Assembly (NCBI GenBank): GCA_905234755.1
Contig: CAJOIT010000004.1
Location: forward strand, 180,771 to 244,770
Source: an uncultured Bacteroidales bacterium
Lineage (GTDB): Bacteria > Bacteroidota > Bacteroidia > Bacteroidales > ML635J-15
Length of the DNA: 64,000 bases
Reading direction: 5' to 3'
In this document: piece after piece, positions 45,305 through 54,983 of the stretch
Position numbering within the stretch: position 1 is the stretch's first letter
How the letters are laid out: each line of letters opens with the position of its first letter
The notes under the pieces: model-generated
The model's database searches: none
Told to the model about the DNA's origin: nothing
The model's input: only the letters and a program-made list of their open reading frames with translations
Program-made: the position numbers and the translations under genes

Positions 45305-45787
45305 CTATACTACTATTGATTCCACAAAATGTAATCGCATTAAGGACTTCTCTGTATGAAACGAGACTTGGTTAAAAAGGACGTGCGTCTTCAATTGAAC
45401 AACAGCAGCTTCGGCACTCAGTTCCCCGTTCTCATACAAACTGATTGTAGCATATAAGTTATCATTCGCAACAGGTCCAAGGACAATATCATAACTGTGT
45501 AATGGAGCATAACGCCTATTGGCTACTACGAAATCCAGCCATTCTTTCGTTGCTCCATTATATTCCATGACACGAAAATCTTTCTTCTGCAAAAGGTCAT
45601 CATCCACCTCATATATAGAGACAACTGCATTGCCGCCACCTGCTCGCTCTCGGCGGATACGAGCCCAACGTGCGGCTTGATCAAAATCAACCGTTGTATA
45701 AAATCCCTTACCATAATCCGTATTGGGGCGGCCTTGTCGGAGATTTGGGTTCTTTACCGATAGTGTAGAACCATGATACAGTTTCAT
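45305..45787 (-). CDS. DUF3990 protein, ADP-ribosyltransferase-like toxin candidate
   Basis: 160 aa. LYHGSTLSVKNPNL, YGKGFYTTVDFDQAARWA and the DIVLGPVANDNLYATI segment match DUF3990, a family with the ADP-ribosyltransferase fold. A toxin role is suspected from its usual pairing with DUF3791 proteins. The start overlaps the upstream gene by 4 bases (ATGA). The ART catalytic residues cannot be assigned safely from sequence alone. Confidence 0.78.
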   Translation of the reverse strand: MKLYHGSTLSVKNPNLRQGRPNTDYGKGFYTTVDFDQAARWARIRRERAGGGNAVVSIYEVDDDLLQKKDFRVMEYNGATKEWLDFVVANRRYAPLHSYDIVLGPVANDNLYATISLYENGELSAEAAVVQLKTHVLFNQVSFHTEKSLMRLHFVESIVV

Positions 45788-46209
45788 TTCTCTTGATTTT
45801 TACGGTTTTTAATAAAGGTTTCTATATCCTGAATAATGGCATCTTTCCCTTGAGTATGAAGCATATCAAAGCCATTAACCAAATAATCATCTACATGGTA
45901 ATGACGGAAAAGAGCGTATGCTTCCAAGGATGTCATATTATGCTTCCTTGCGTAATTCTCCATACAGAAGGTCCAAAAGACTACCACATTATTGGAGACG
46001 CCACTACTATCAGCCCCCCAACTCTGTTCCAATAACTTATATAAAGACTCCGTATCCAAATACCACCACTTAGCATCTTCATCATATAACTTAGCGTAAA
46101 ACGGTGTATCATATATGTAGCCCAATGCCACATTCACAGGAATGCGCTTGCGCTGCGAGACCAATAAAGCCAGTTGCGATATTTTCAACGGAATGATTGA
46201 CGCACTCAT
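45784..46209 (-). CDS. DUF3791-type antitoxin candidate, apparent fusion
   Basis: 141 aa. The C-terminal half (VVFWTFCMENYARKHNMTSLEAYALFRHYHVDDYL) matches the short DUF3791 family. The first half (ISQLALLVSQRKRIPVNVALGYIYDTPF) resembles the second small protein usually encoded separately in these modules, so here two antitoxin-like parts appear to be joined. Coupled to the DUF3990 gene by ATGA. Five bases after fdtA, which shows insertion into the sugar operon. Confidence 0.75.
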   Translation of the reverse strand: MSASIIPLKISQLALLVSQRKRIPVNVALGYIYDTPFYAKLYDEDAKWWYLDTESLYKLLEQSWGADSSGVSNNVVVFWTFCMENYARKHNMTSLEAYALFRHYHVDDYLVNGFDMLHTQGKDAIIQDIETFIKNRKNQEK

Positions 46210-46214
46210 AGTTT

Positions 46215-46634
46215 TTATTTGATTCCTTTATACTTCAAAAATTCATCATAATCACGAATATAGTCCTCTGCCTCATAATGCTCACTTGCCAAGCACAACA
46301 ATACTGCTCCGCTCGAGAAATCATCCAAATCACGCCATATCCCAGGCACAATTAACAATCCATAGTACGAGCGATTCAAATTAAATGACTTCTTGTTCAT
46401 TCCATCATCAAGAGTCACAGAAAAAGAACCACTTGCAGCGATAATTAGCTGGTACAATTGTTTATGTGCATGCGCGCCACGACTCTCACCACCTGGCACA
46501 TCGTAGAGATAATACACGCGCTTAATATCAAATGGGACATCCTTTCCCCCTTCTATAGGAGTAAGATTTCCACGTGGGTCGCTTATCTTCCGCAAATCAA
46601 TAAGTTTACAATCCTTTATAGTAGTGTGTTCCAT
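46215..46634 (-). CDS. fdtA: FdtA/QdtA-type dTDP-4-oxo-6-deoxyhexose 3,4-isomerase
   Basis: 139 aa, a single cupin domain. DPRGNLTPIEGGKDVPFDIKRVYYLYDVPGGESRGAHAHKQLYQ holds the catalytic HAH motif. The C-terminus SYYGLLIVPGIWRDLDDFSSGAVLL is characteristic. Isomerises dTDP-4-keto-6-deoxyglucose to the 3-keto form for transamination by the FdtB-like enzyme at 40226-41329, from which it is now separated by the conflict genes. dTDP-sugar supply (RmlA/RmlB) must be elsewhere. Confidence 0.92.
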   Translation of the reverse strand: MEHTTIKDCKLIDLRKISDPRGNLTPIEGGKDVPFDIKRVYYLYDVPGGESRGAHAHKQLYQLIIAASGSFSVTLDDGMNKKSFNLNRSYYGLLIVPGIWRDLDDFSSGAVLLCLASEHYEAEDYIRDYDEFLKYKGIK

Positions 46635-46668
46635 TACAATTTATTAAAATTATTATAAATATTCAAAT

Positions 46669-47673
46669 TTACAAAAATAATGATATTATTTTATACGGAA
46701 ACAAAACTGTCGGTTTAAATTTTAGCAATAGTTTCACATATCTTGCAAAAAGTCCCAAATAAACCTTATCGACAAATTTTATCTCCTTATTGAACAATTT
46801 ATATAAGTGTAAGTCAAAGCGTCTTACCCAGTTTAAGTTTTCATCTGAAAGATAATATCCAGAACGGACTAACCATATAGCCTTTAGCATCCAGCCCAAA
46901 TGATATTGCGACGAATAAAAAACAGGTTTCCATTGGGGAATTAACAACGGAATATACAAAACATGACTAAAGGCTATGTAATCACTAGTTGCCGATATTT
47001 TTGTCCATATTGATGACTTATAATGAACATAAACATATCCTGCATCATCAAGACATACAATATCACCAAACTGCAAATGATGGTCTGTTATCAATGTATC
47101 AACATAATATCCGCCATACAAAGCCACAGGGTCAACCGTCGAATTCCGTCTATATACAAAAACATGGGACTCTCTAAAATATTTAGAGAGATACTCTTTA
47201 GAAGACAGCACATACCCTGTCTCAAATTTTTCTTTATGACGAATAGTTACTGATGACAAATCATCTCCATCGGTAAGGTCCAAATCATTTGCCATACAGC
47301 AAGAACATTCAGGATGTTGTTCCAGCAGGTCCACTTGCCTTTTATAAACATCTGAACCATTAATGAAAAAATCGTCACCATCTATATGCGCAATATACTT
47401 CCCGGTAGCATGCTTATATGCATTACACCTGTTCCATCCACTACGCTCTGATTTAATACTAGGATTATAATCATCTGTATTGCATTGATAAGCAGAAATC
47501 TCCGTATAACGCGATGCATAATCCTGTGCCAATTCCCAGGAACCATCATTAGAAGCATCGTCACTTATAATTATCTCGTGCTCAAATGGCAATGGCATTG
47601 TCAAGATGCTGTCCAGACATCTTTTCAACTGATTCTGTTGATTATGTGATATGACTATTATTGATAATAACAT
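46669..47673 (-). CDS. Glycosyltransferase family 2 protein
   Basis: 334 aa. SIIVISHNQQNQLKRCLDSIL, IISDDASNDGSW and IAHIDGDDFFINGSDVYKRQ are GT2 motifs. The C-terminal 100 residues are aromatic and basic. A pair of TAnnTTTG-like boxes (46664-46679, minus) overlaps its 3' end and may drive fdtA. Confidence 0.9.
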   Translation of the reverse strand: MLLSIIVISHNQQNQLKRCLDSILTMPLPFEHEIIISDDASNDGSWELAQDYASRYTEISAYQCNTDDYNPSIKSERSGWNRCNAYKHATGKYIAHIDGDDFFINGSDVYKRQVDLLEQHPECSCCMANDLDLTDGDDLSSVTIRHKEKFETGYVLSSKEYLSKYFRESHVFVYRRNSTVDPVALYGGYYVDTLITDHHLQFGDIVCLDDAGYVYVHYKSSIWTKISATSDYIAFSHVLYIPLLIPQWKPVFYSSQYHLGWMLKAIWLVRSGYYLSDENLNWVRRFDLHLYKLFNKEIKFVDKVYLGLFARYVKLLLKFKPTVLFPYKIISLFL

Positions 47674-47730
47674 ATTAAATTTTTATTATAACGAATTATT
47701 GTAAAGGCAATAACCCGTACAAATATTTGT

Positions 47731-48642
47731 TCATTTCTTAAAGAAATTTACAATACTTGCTAATTTTTTATAATATTTCGGATAATTAACTCTAAACCTA
47801 TCCTTAAAAAAAACTGCCGTGCCTCTAATACCAATAGCATGACAAATATTTGGAATCAAACAAACAGCAACAAATTTATTTGTCCCCATTAAATTAGAAT
47901 ACCATAATTTCCAAGGATATTCGACATTACATTTTCTTGCATTTATATAACTTTGAGCTTTTAATGCAACTTTTGTTCGTACATAATAATTCTTCAAATT
48001 ATTATTATTTCTAGTTAATGAGTTTCCGCCTTCAAATACACAATAAATTGGCTCATCAATAATTTTTATTCGTTTTGCAAACAAAGAAACCTTTAGCGAA
48101 AACATAACATCATTAGAATATCTCACTTGTTGGAATTCAATATTATTATTTTCAACAAATTCTCTTTTAATAAATCTTGCAACAGGACATGCATAAAAAT
48201 ATTTTACATCATCAAGGTTTCCTGTATCCAACGCCACATCAAACATTTTATCATATACACTTGGTATTATGGCACCATTAGAACTAATTCTTATATGTCG
48301 AAAAATAAGCATATCAAAATCAGAATCTACATACTTATCCATCATTTCCGATAGATTACCCAAATACCAGTCATCAGAATCCGCAAACAAAACCCACTTA
48401 CCTTTTGCATGTTTCAAGCCGACATTGCGAGCATAACCCGCACCTTTTCCCTTTTTGGTGAAATAAACTTCAACGTGATTGTCATTCAAACCCGGGAAAT
48501 TCTTAAAATCCACCTGTTTGGGGTCGCTATTATCGTCAACCACAATTATCTGCACATCATCGCGACGAGGAATAGAATCCAAACACCTCTGAAGTAAATC
48601 TGGAGTATTTTTGTGTGGAATTATTATGGAATAATTTATCAT
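47731..48642 (-). CDS. Glycosyltransferase family 2 protein
   Basis: 303 aa from ATG at 48642 (MINYSIIIPHKN); a longer frame begins only at TTG. IIIPHKNTPDLLQRCLDSI, VVDDNSDPKQ and VLFADSDDWYLGN mark GT2. The region is very AT-rich, below the already low average of this locus. Confidence 0.88.
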   Translation of the reverse strand: MINYSIIIPHKNTPDLLQRCLDSIPRRDDVQIIVVDDNSDPKQVDFKNFPGLNDNHVEVYFTKKGKGAGYARNVGLKHAKGKWVLFADSDDWYLGNLSEMMDKYVDSDFDMLIFRHIRISSNGAIIPSVYDKMFDVALDTGNLDDVKYFYACPVARFIKREFVENNNIEFQQVRYSNDVMFSLKVSLFAKRIKIIDEPIYCVFEGGNSLTRNNNNLKNYYVRTKVALKAQSYINARKCNVEYPWKLWYSNLMGTNKFVAVCLIPNICHAIGIRGTAVFFKDRFRVNYPKYYKKLASIVNFFKK

Positions 48643-48678
48643 ATTTTGTCTATACAATAATCAATTAATAATATACAT

Positions 48679-49752
48679 TCAATCGACGATATCATTACCA
48701 AACAATAATGATTTATAATATCCATATAACCGTTCCGCAATAATCGTTGATGATAAATTTTCTAATGCATATAGATAATTATTTTCTCCATAATTATCAC
48801 TTGCCAATTCAAATCCTTTTTTTAATGCTTTTAAAATAGAATCATTATCATAAACATCAAAAATTGGATTCCCCGTTTCCTTAAGACACAAACCGACATT
48901 ACCGACATTTGGACCTACAACGACTTTCTTCATCATAAATGCCAATGAAATATTACCTGAATTTAATATTTTTTTTCTCTGTATTAATGCTACATCTGCC
49001 ACTGCATAGTAATATGGAGTCATTCCTATTGACACTGGATTTCTTGAGTCTCCTGTTATAATAATATGATCATAATTATGGCTCCATATTTTTTTACATT
49101 TACGCAATGCTCTGTATACAAAATTTTTTGCTTCAATAGACCGGTATGCTGGAGCTATAAAAAATACACCTTCATTTTTTAATTTATTCGCTAAATTTTT
49201 TACGATAAAGCGTTCCTCTTCATCTCGAAATGCGCCAAAACAAATTACATATCTATATTTTGGATTCAATCCCATCTTACGGCATGCTGCATTTCTATCC
49301 GGCAAACTATTATATATAGAATCATATGTATGATGTGGCAATATAACATGCTTAACGTTTGGCAATTTGTCCTTCATAATTTCATAACTATACATTCCCA
49401 AATGCAAAATCATATCGGAGTTTTTATAAACGACATCATAGGCTTCTTTGCTATCAATATCAATGCAATAATGAGGTTCAAAATTATGGCATGTAGAAAC
49501 TATTTTCTTACCAGCCTCTTTCATTTTTGACAACCGCTTTTCTATTTGTCTAGGACTTCTATTAAACCACAGCAAAAAATGTGGCCATTGAATATGAATT
49601 ATATCATAATCGTAAATATCATCCATCCAAAATTTTTCTAGACCCCATCCCCACTCTACATCATTATGCACGCTATCTATACCATCCATCAATGTCATTA
49701 CATATTGATTAGCATCTATATATGGATTCCGTACTGCTTGATATATTTTCAT
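48679..49752 (-). CDS. GT4-like glycosyltransferase
   Basis: 357 aa. N-terminus MKIYQAVRNPYIDANQYV and DIIHIQWPHFLLWF; C-terminal VICFGAFRDEEERFIVKNL and NSGNISLAFMMKKVVVGPNVGNVGL fit a GT-B, GT4-like fold, though the E-x7-E donor motif is weak. Overlaps the upstream pyruvyltransferase gene by 4 bases (ATGA). Confidence 0.75.
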   Translation of the reverse strand: MKIYQAVRNPYIDANQYVMTLMDGIDSVHNDVEWGWGLEKFWMDDIYDYDIIHIQWPHFLLWFNRSPRQIEKRLSKMKEAGKKIVSTCHNFEPHYCIDIDSKEAYDVVYKNSDMILHLGMYSYEIMKDKLPNVKHVILPHHTYDSIYNSLPDRNAACRKMGLNPKYRYVICFGAFRDEEERFIVKNLANKLKNEGVFFIAPAYRSIEAKNFVYRALRKCKKIWSHNYDHIIITGDSRNPVSIGMTPYYYAVADVALIQRKKILNSGNISLAFMMKKVVVGPNVGNVGLCLKETGNPIFDVYDNDSILKALKKGFELASDNYGENNYLYALENLSSTIIAERLYGYYKSLLFGNDIVD

Positions 49753-50852
49753 TTGTATATGGCCTCTTTTAAAAACGACAACGAATTTTCACGCAAATCA
49801 ACAAGAACCTGATTTGTTTTGTTCCAATTAATCTCACAAAGATTACTTATGTCAATAATATTATTAACATCCAAATACCGCGATTTCAAATCAAATAAAT
49901 TCAACAAACTATCAAATCTTGCCACCCCCCTATCTTGATTACCATATACAATAAATGGCTTATTAAATAAAATACTAAACACACATCCGTGGAATGAATC
50001 TGTTACAACAAACGATGAATTATAAATACGGGACAACCATAATTCAACAGGTTCAATCATCTTTAAATCTCGTATATTTCCTACTTGTGCTTTTTGGGAT
50101 ACTACTGGCAGATTTAATTTTTGCGAGATAGAATCTAGCAAGTTCTTTTTTTCTACATCATCATCCAAAATATAAGAAAAAATGTAATCTAGTTTTTCTG
50201 TTTTAACACCATTGAATAATTCTTTATATGCTTCTACCGGAAGCAATAATGTCGGATCTAAAGTTACTTGGACATTTTCTTGTTTAATACCAAAATACTT
50301 TACCAACAAATCTGCGCCAGAAAATTCGCGAACTGATATTGCATTAAAATCGACCAACAAAGACTTACACTTCTTTAGCATCAACTCATCAAACTCCAAA
50401 TCTGAAGTTCCAAATGAAGCGGCATAACTTATCCTTCTTTTTCCACTACCATTTAAAAAATTAAAGAAAAAATCATCAATGTTACTTGAAGCGAATTTAT
50501 ATCTCCAACACTGATCACTACCAGCAATAAAACAATCTACATCCAAATTACGGCACTCCTGCAACTCTATAGAGTTATAATAATCCCTAGTATATGGATA
50601 CAAATACTTTTTTTGGAACCTACGTGTATATTTGCTTATCCTATACAAGTGAATATCATCCAAATAATAAAGATGTTTCTCCCGCCTAAGAATCCAACTT
50701 TTCAAGTTAATATATCTGTCCGGTCTATTTCTGCGACGCATAATAAATATAGTCGAATGCCCCATATTGTTTAGGACGGTCTTTAATGCATAGGCTTGCA
50801 AAAAACCGCCATAGTTATTATTAAATGGCACCGTCATTATCGCTATTTTCAT
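49749..50852 (-). CDS. Polysaccharide pyruvyl transferase family protein
   Basis: 367 aa. MKIAIMTVPFNNNYGGFLQAYAL, DCFIAGSDQCWRYKF, VSVREFSGADLLVKYFG-like and FVVTDSFHGCVFSILFNKPFIVYG are the PF04230 motifs. Transfers pyruvate from phosphoenolpyruvate to a sugar, giving a charged ketal. Ten bases after the MenD-like gene. Confidence 0.9.
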   Translation of the reverse strand: MKIAIMTVPFNNNYGGFLQAYALKTVLNNMGHSTIFIMRRRNRPDRYINLKSWILRREKHLYYLDDIHLYRISKYTRRFQKKYLYPYTRDYYNSIELQECRNLDVDCFIAGSDQCWRYKFASSNIDDFFFNFLNGSGKRRISYAASFGTSDLEFDELMLKKCKSLLVDFNAISVREFSGADLLVKYFGIKQENVQVTLDPTLLLPVEAYKELFNGVKTEKLDYIFSYILDDDVEKKNLLDSISQKLNLPVVSQKAQVGNIRDLKMIEPVELWLSRIYNSSFVVTDSFHGCVFSILFNKPFIVYGNQDRGVARFDSLLNLFDLKSRYLDVNNIIDISNLCEINWNKTNQVLVDLRENSLSFLKEAIYK

Positions 50853-50862
50853 CGCTAAAATT

Positions 50863-52629
50863 TTATTTCTTCAATATCCTAACAATTTCAACGCCTTTCT
50901 CTCCTATAACCTTTTTAACAATGCTTTTAAAGGTTATATCTTCTCCTTTTACTACAGAATCATCTTTTTTCTTAAGGACATTTGCAACTAGTTTCAATGC
51001 ATCACTTTCATCTTCATTATTTGTAAACACTTCAAACAAAAGCGATTTCTCTAATTTCTGCGGGGACAAGAATATCGGCATTTTTTCCAAGTAAGATTCT
51101 TTATTATCTGCAAAAAAATATGATAGACCTAAGTCTTCTGCAAAATGCCTAACTAACATTTTAGATTGATTTCCAAAATGACCGCCTGCCGCAATATACT
51201 TATCCGCATCATCCCCAAAAGCATAGCCAGGATGGGTGTAATTTCTAAATTCTGTTCCTTTGCCGTTATTTATTAATAAAATTCTAATATTATTCCCTAT
51301 ATGTCTATTACCAAGAATATTCATATCATAGAAAAACGACAAATCTCCAATTATAAGAAAATGTAATTTCCCCGAATTAACACATGACGCACCAACAGAT
51401 GTAGACATGCAACCATCGATACCAAAACCTCCAGTATTAGACTGACCTGTTACAGATTCCGGAAAATCAAAATAATTCCAGTTTCTCAACGAATTTAATA
51501 TTCCCAAATGAACCACAGAATTTTCAGGAATACGATGTGCCGTTTGCTGCGCTATCCAAGTGTTAGAAAATGGTAATTCTGGAATATTGTTTCTAATCAT
51601 ATTTATCTCAGCCAAACATTCTTCCAAAAAGGCAGTTCTTTTTATTTCCGCATTGCAAACAAATCGTTCAAAAAACAACACTTCACTCATTTCGAATACT
51701 ATTGACAATGAATGGAATGTATCTCTCAATTCCCCGTCTTCACTTACCCGCCAAGTTTGCTTAGCAGACAATCGCATTCCTGGATAATCACCAGACACCT
51801 CTCCGATATGTATTAACAGATCCAAATTAATCATATTTGAACGTACTTGCTCCTGAGCATTTACGACTGCGAACTGCACTCTGTATTTACCTTTATATCC
51901 ACTTGAATGATCACAAAAAACAACAGCATCATAATGTGCACAAAATTTATCTACAGACTCCGTCAATCTCTTGCTGAACGGCAAATGAGAACCAACAAAC
52001 AACGCAACTCTTGTTCCGTTCTGAATTTCTGGAAAAACACTTTCGGGAGTCAATCTTTTTATAACTTGAGCTTTCGGCAATTCTACAACTGAATAATCTC
52101 TAGAATATGTAGTTGTCATATTCAAATGGACAGGTCCATTGCCCCTGTGTGTCAATTCCAATATAGCTCTGTTTATCTTCAAAGTCGCATCATACTCTGT
52201 CGTTGCATCAGAAACTACATTGATATGCTCTGTTAATTTTACTATATCCTTCAACGGTTGCCGTCTGTCTATTACCTGAGGTATGAGTTGCCCGATTCTT
52301 GATATATCCTGTGTTGATGTTACTGCTAAAATTGGTAATTTACTATAATAAGCCTCTGTTAAACCTGGAATATAATTTCTTGAAGCTGTAGCACCAGTAC
52401 AACTCAAAACCACAGGCTCCCCACTTTCCATCGCAATTCCGCAAGCCATATATGCAGCAGACCGCTCGTCTACACATGAATATATATTAAAATATTGATC
52501 TCGTTGAATAGAAGCAACAAATGTAATATTAGTTGCACCCGGAGAAACTACAACTCTTTTTACACCATGAGCTTTTAACAATGATATTAATATTTGAATA
52601 TTTTTTTCTGTTGTATAATAATGTTCCAT
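50863..52629 (-). CDS. MenD-like thiamine-diphosphate enzyme
   Basis: 588 aa. VVVSPGATNITFVASI, CVDERSAAYMACGIAMESGEP (catalytic Glu of ThDP enzymes) and IIGDLSFFYDMN followed by ILLINNGKG (the GDxS...NN ThDP-binding motif in its MenD form) resemble 2-succinyl-5-enolpyruvyl-6-hydroxy-3-cyclohexene-1-carboxylate synthase. Menaquinone genes are absent from the surroundings; instead it sits between an epimerase and a pyruvyltransferase. It probably performs a decarboxylative carbon-carbon or decarboxylation step on a sugar precursor, by analogy with acetolactate-synthase-like YerE. The real substrate is unknown. Confidence 0.82.
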   Translation of the reverse strand: MEHYYTTEKNIQILISLLKAHGVKRVVVSPGATNITFVASIQRDQYFNIYSCVDERSAAYMACGIAMESGEPVVLSCTGATASRNYIPGLTEAYYSKLPILAVTSTQDISRIGQLIPQVIDRRQPLKDIVKLTEHINVVSDATTEYDATLKINRAILELTHRGNGPVHLNMTTTYSRDYSVVELPKAQVIKRLTPESVFPEIQNGTRVALFVGSHLPFSKRLTESVDKFCAHYDAVVFCDHSSGYKGKYRVQFAVVNAQEQVRSNMINLDLLIHIGEVSGDYPGMRLSAKQTWRVSEDGELRDTFHSLSIVFEMSEVLFFERFVCNAEIKRTAFLEECLAEINMIRNNIPELPFSNTWIAQQTAHRIPENSVVHLGILNSLRNWNYFDFPESVTGQSNTGGFGIDGCMSTSVGASCVNSGKLHFLIIGDLSFFYDMNILGNRHIGNNIRILLINNGKGTEFRNYTHPGYAFGDDADKYIAAGGHFGNQSKMLVRHFAEDLGLSYFFADNKESYLEKMPIFLSPQKLEKSLLFEVFTNNEDESDALKLVANVLKKKDDSVVKGEDITFKSIVKKVIGEKGVEIVRILKK

Positions 52630-52635
52630 ATGATT

Positions 52636-53697
52636 CTATTTTATTCCAAATAACGATTGTAATACATATTTTACCTTTTCTCTTCTTCCATATATTTCGG
52701 ACAAATTCAGCTTCTCGTTTGTTATTTCATTTCTAATTTTCTCATCATCCATTGATATTTTTCTAAAAATCGGATTTGAAACAAATTCTTTTAAGCACAA
52801 AGATAAACCGTATTCAACATCAGTAAATTTATAATCTCCAACAACTGCTTTTATTTTCGAATTATCAAAATGTCTGTCATAATACCTATCATATATTACT
52901 TGGTATTGCCCCATTTTGTCTTTTAGCCTTAATGAATTATTTAACATCATAACCTTCGCTTCTTTATTAAAATGCTCTTTATATACATTGCAATAAATAG
53001 ACAAAATATCTTGCCACATAACAGATTGCTCTGTAACTATATTATATATTTCTCCATAGGCACTCTTATTATTAATCAGCATCGAAATACAATAGGCAAC
53101 ATCATTAGCATATGTCATAGTTGTGTAATGCCTAGATATGTCATTAGAAAATAATATTGTCCTATTTTGCAACAATCTATACAACCACTGCTCTTTTTCC
53201 AATACACCTAATTGAAGTCTTATGTTGCTATATGTTATATACGGGCGAATTATTGTATAATTTTTACATTTAGACTCCAGCAACATATTTTCTTCCCGCG
53301 CCTTATGTAAAGCATATTCATCTGTTGACAAGAATGTATAGTCATTCGAGACATCCAATAGCCGTGAACTTTTCTCTGTAATAGGAGTTTTGCTATCTGC
53401 ATATACCCTTGCAGAACTCAAAAAAAGATAATGGTCTGTACTATTCAATAATTTCCTATATCTACATTCGAATTCAAATGTTCCATAATTCATAAAATCT
53501 ATAATAGCATCCCATCTATTTACTAAAAGTTTAGAAAGAAAATCAAAATTACGAGCATCACCTTTCAAATATACAATACTACCATCATTTTTATTACTTT
53601 GCCGTGATGTAATGTAAACATCATTTCCTTTTTCGCTTAAGATTTTTGCAAGGGGACAACCCATTGCTCCAGTTCCTCCTAACAATAATATTTTCAT
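52636..53697 (-). CDS. NAD-dependent epimerase/dehydratase
   Basis: 353 aa from ATG at 53697 (MKILLLGGTGAMGCPL); a longer TTG-initiated frame was rejected because the ATG forms a 4-base ATGA overlap with the wzt stop. GGTGAMG (Rossmann) and YALHKAREE (YxxxK) are the extended-SDR motifs. Probably acts on the same nucleotide sugar as the MenD-like enzyme 6 bases downstream. Confidence 0.87.
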   Translation of the reverse strand: MKILLLGGTGAMGCPLAKILSEKGNDVYITSRQSNKNDGSIVYLKGDARNFDFLSKLLVNRWDAIIDFMNYGTFEFECRYRKLLNSTDHYLFLSSARVYADSKTPITEKSSRLLDVSNDYTFLSTDEYALHKAREENMLLESKCKNYTIIRPYITYSNIRLQLGVLEKEQWLYRLLQNRTILFSNDISRHYTTMTYANDVAYCISMLINNKSAYGEIYNIVTEQSVMWQDILSIYCNVYKEHFNKEAKVMMLNNSLRLKDKMGQYQVIYDRYYDRHFDNSKIKAVVGDYKFTDVEYGLSLCLKEFVSNPIFRKISMDDEKIRNEITNEKLNLSEIYGRREKVKYVLQSLFGIK

Positions 53698-54983
53698 TTG
53701 TTGAGTCTCCAAAAATGATCACACAAAACAACTTTGCCAGCCAAATGAGAGGGTATTACTCTTCCTGTGTTAAAAAAATCATCATTTACAACTGTCATAG
53801 GTATTGTATAGTATACATAATCTGCACACTCACTATCAACAGAAGCCCATAAACCAATCTTATAAGAACCTTCCGTAAGTGGCAATTTAGGAATATCACA
53901 ATCTATACAATGTTCACCTTTCTCAAAAGAAAACGAAGAATCCTTCATTTGCGATTGGAATGACAATACTCTTGAATCAAAATTATCATTTACTCCTATT
54001 GACAAATAACAATTATTCACAACATCCTCAGTAACATTAAAGAATAGTCTAATTCTCAAAAAACGGCCACAATGAGGATCTATATAAACATTATTTTCAT
54101 CTAAAAATTGAATATTAGTAAAATGTATTTTCCCTGTACATTTTTCTGTTCTTGGCATATCCGCCACAGCACATTCAAGAGTTGGTGGCACACATTCATG
54201 CATATAAAAATCGACGACATCATCAATTTGTCCACTAAATTCTACTGATCCATTTTTAAGAACATATCCTGTCTTACAAAGTTTCCTTATGCTCGCCATA
54301 TTATGGCTCACAAACAGTACTGTTCTTCCCTCTCCTCTACTTACATCCTGCATCTTGCCAATTGCCTTCTTTTGAAATTCGGCATCGCCTACAGCAAGAA
54401 CCTCATCTACCACAAGGATTTCGGGGTCGAGATGGGCTGCAATGGCAAAGCCAAGACGGACGGTCATACCACTGGAGTAGCGTTTAACGGGGGTATCAAT
54501 GTAGCGTTCGCAACCAGAGAAATCTACAATTTCATCAAGTTTACGGGTAATTTCCTGCTTAGTCATACCCATAATTGCTCCGTTCATATAGATGTTTTCG
54601 CGACCAGTCATTTCAGGGTGGAAACCTGTACCTACTTCAAGGAGAGATGCAATACGACCTTTGTACTTTATGCTACCAGTTGTTGGCTTTGTAACTCGCG
54701 AAAGAAGCTTCAGCAAGGTCGATTTGCCAGCACCGTTCTTGCCGATGATACCAACAACATCGCCCTGCTCTATTTCCATGTTTATGTCCTTGAGTGCCCA
54801 CACATATTCACTGTCGGCTTTCTGTGAACGGTCGTTCACAGAACCAATTTTCAGATAAGGGTCTTCCTTACGAAGAATTTTGGTTGTCCACCACCTATTC
54901 AGGTCATGGCTCAAGGTTCCCGTCGAGATTACACCCAGACGGTATTGTTTCGAAACGTTTTCTATTTTTATTGCTGTTGACAT
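53694..54983 (-). CDS. wzt: ABC transporter ATP-binding protein with Wzt-like C-terminal domain
   Basis: 429 aa. Walker A GIIGKNGAGKST (about 79-89), signature YSSGMTVRL (169-176), Walker B ILVVDEVLAVGD (189-200), H-loop VSHN. Residues about 275-415 form a beta-sandwich like the Wzt carbohydrate-binding domain that recognises the glycan end. Partner permease Wzm is encoded at 58376-59218. Exports the finished, lipid-linked polysaccharide across the inner membrane. Overlaps the upstream toxin gene by 16 bases. Confidence 0.93.
   Translation of the reverse strand: MSTAIKIENVSKQYRLGVISTGTLSHDLNRWWTTKILRKEDPYLKIGSVNDRSQKADSEYVWALKDINMEIEQGDVVGIIGKNGAGKSTLLKLLSRVTKPTTGSIKYKGRIASLLEVGTGFHPEMTGRENIYMNGAIMGMTKQEITRKLDEIVDFSGCERYIDTPVKRYSSGMTVRLGFAIAAHLDPEILVVDEVLAVGDAEFQKKAIGKMQDVSRGEGRTVLFVSHNMASIRKLCKTGYVLKNGSVEFSGQIDDVVDFYMHECVPPTLECAVADMPRTEKCTGKIHFTNIQFLDENNVYIDPHCGRFLRIRLFFNVTEDVVNNCYLSIGVNDNFDSRVLSFQSQMKDSSFSFEKGEHCIDCDIPKLPLTEGSYKIGLWASVDSECADYVYYTIPMTVVNDDFFNTGRVIPSHLAGKVVLCDHFWRLNK

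Noticed and set aside
52636..53712. Longer reading of the epimerase
   Set aside because: It begins at TTG; the ATG at 53697 gives a normal Rossmann start and an ATGA overlap with wzt.
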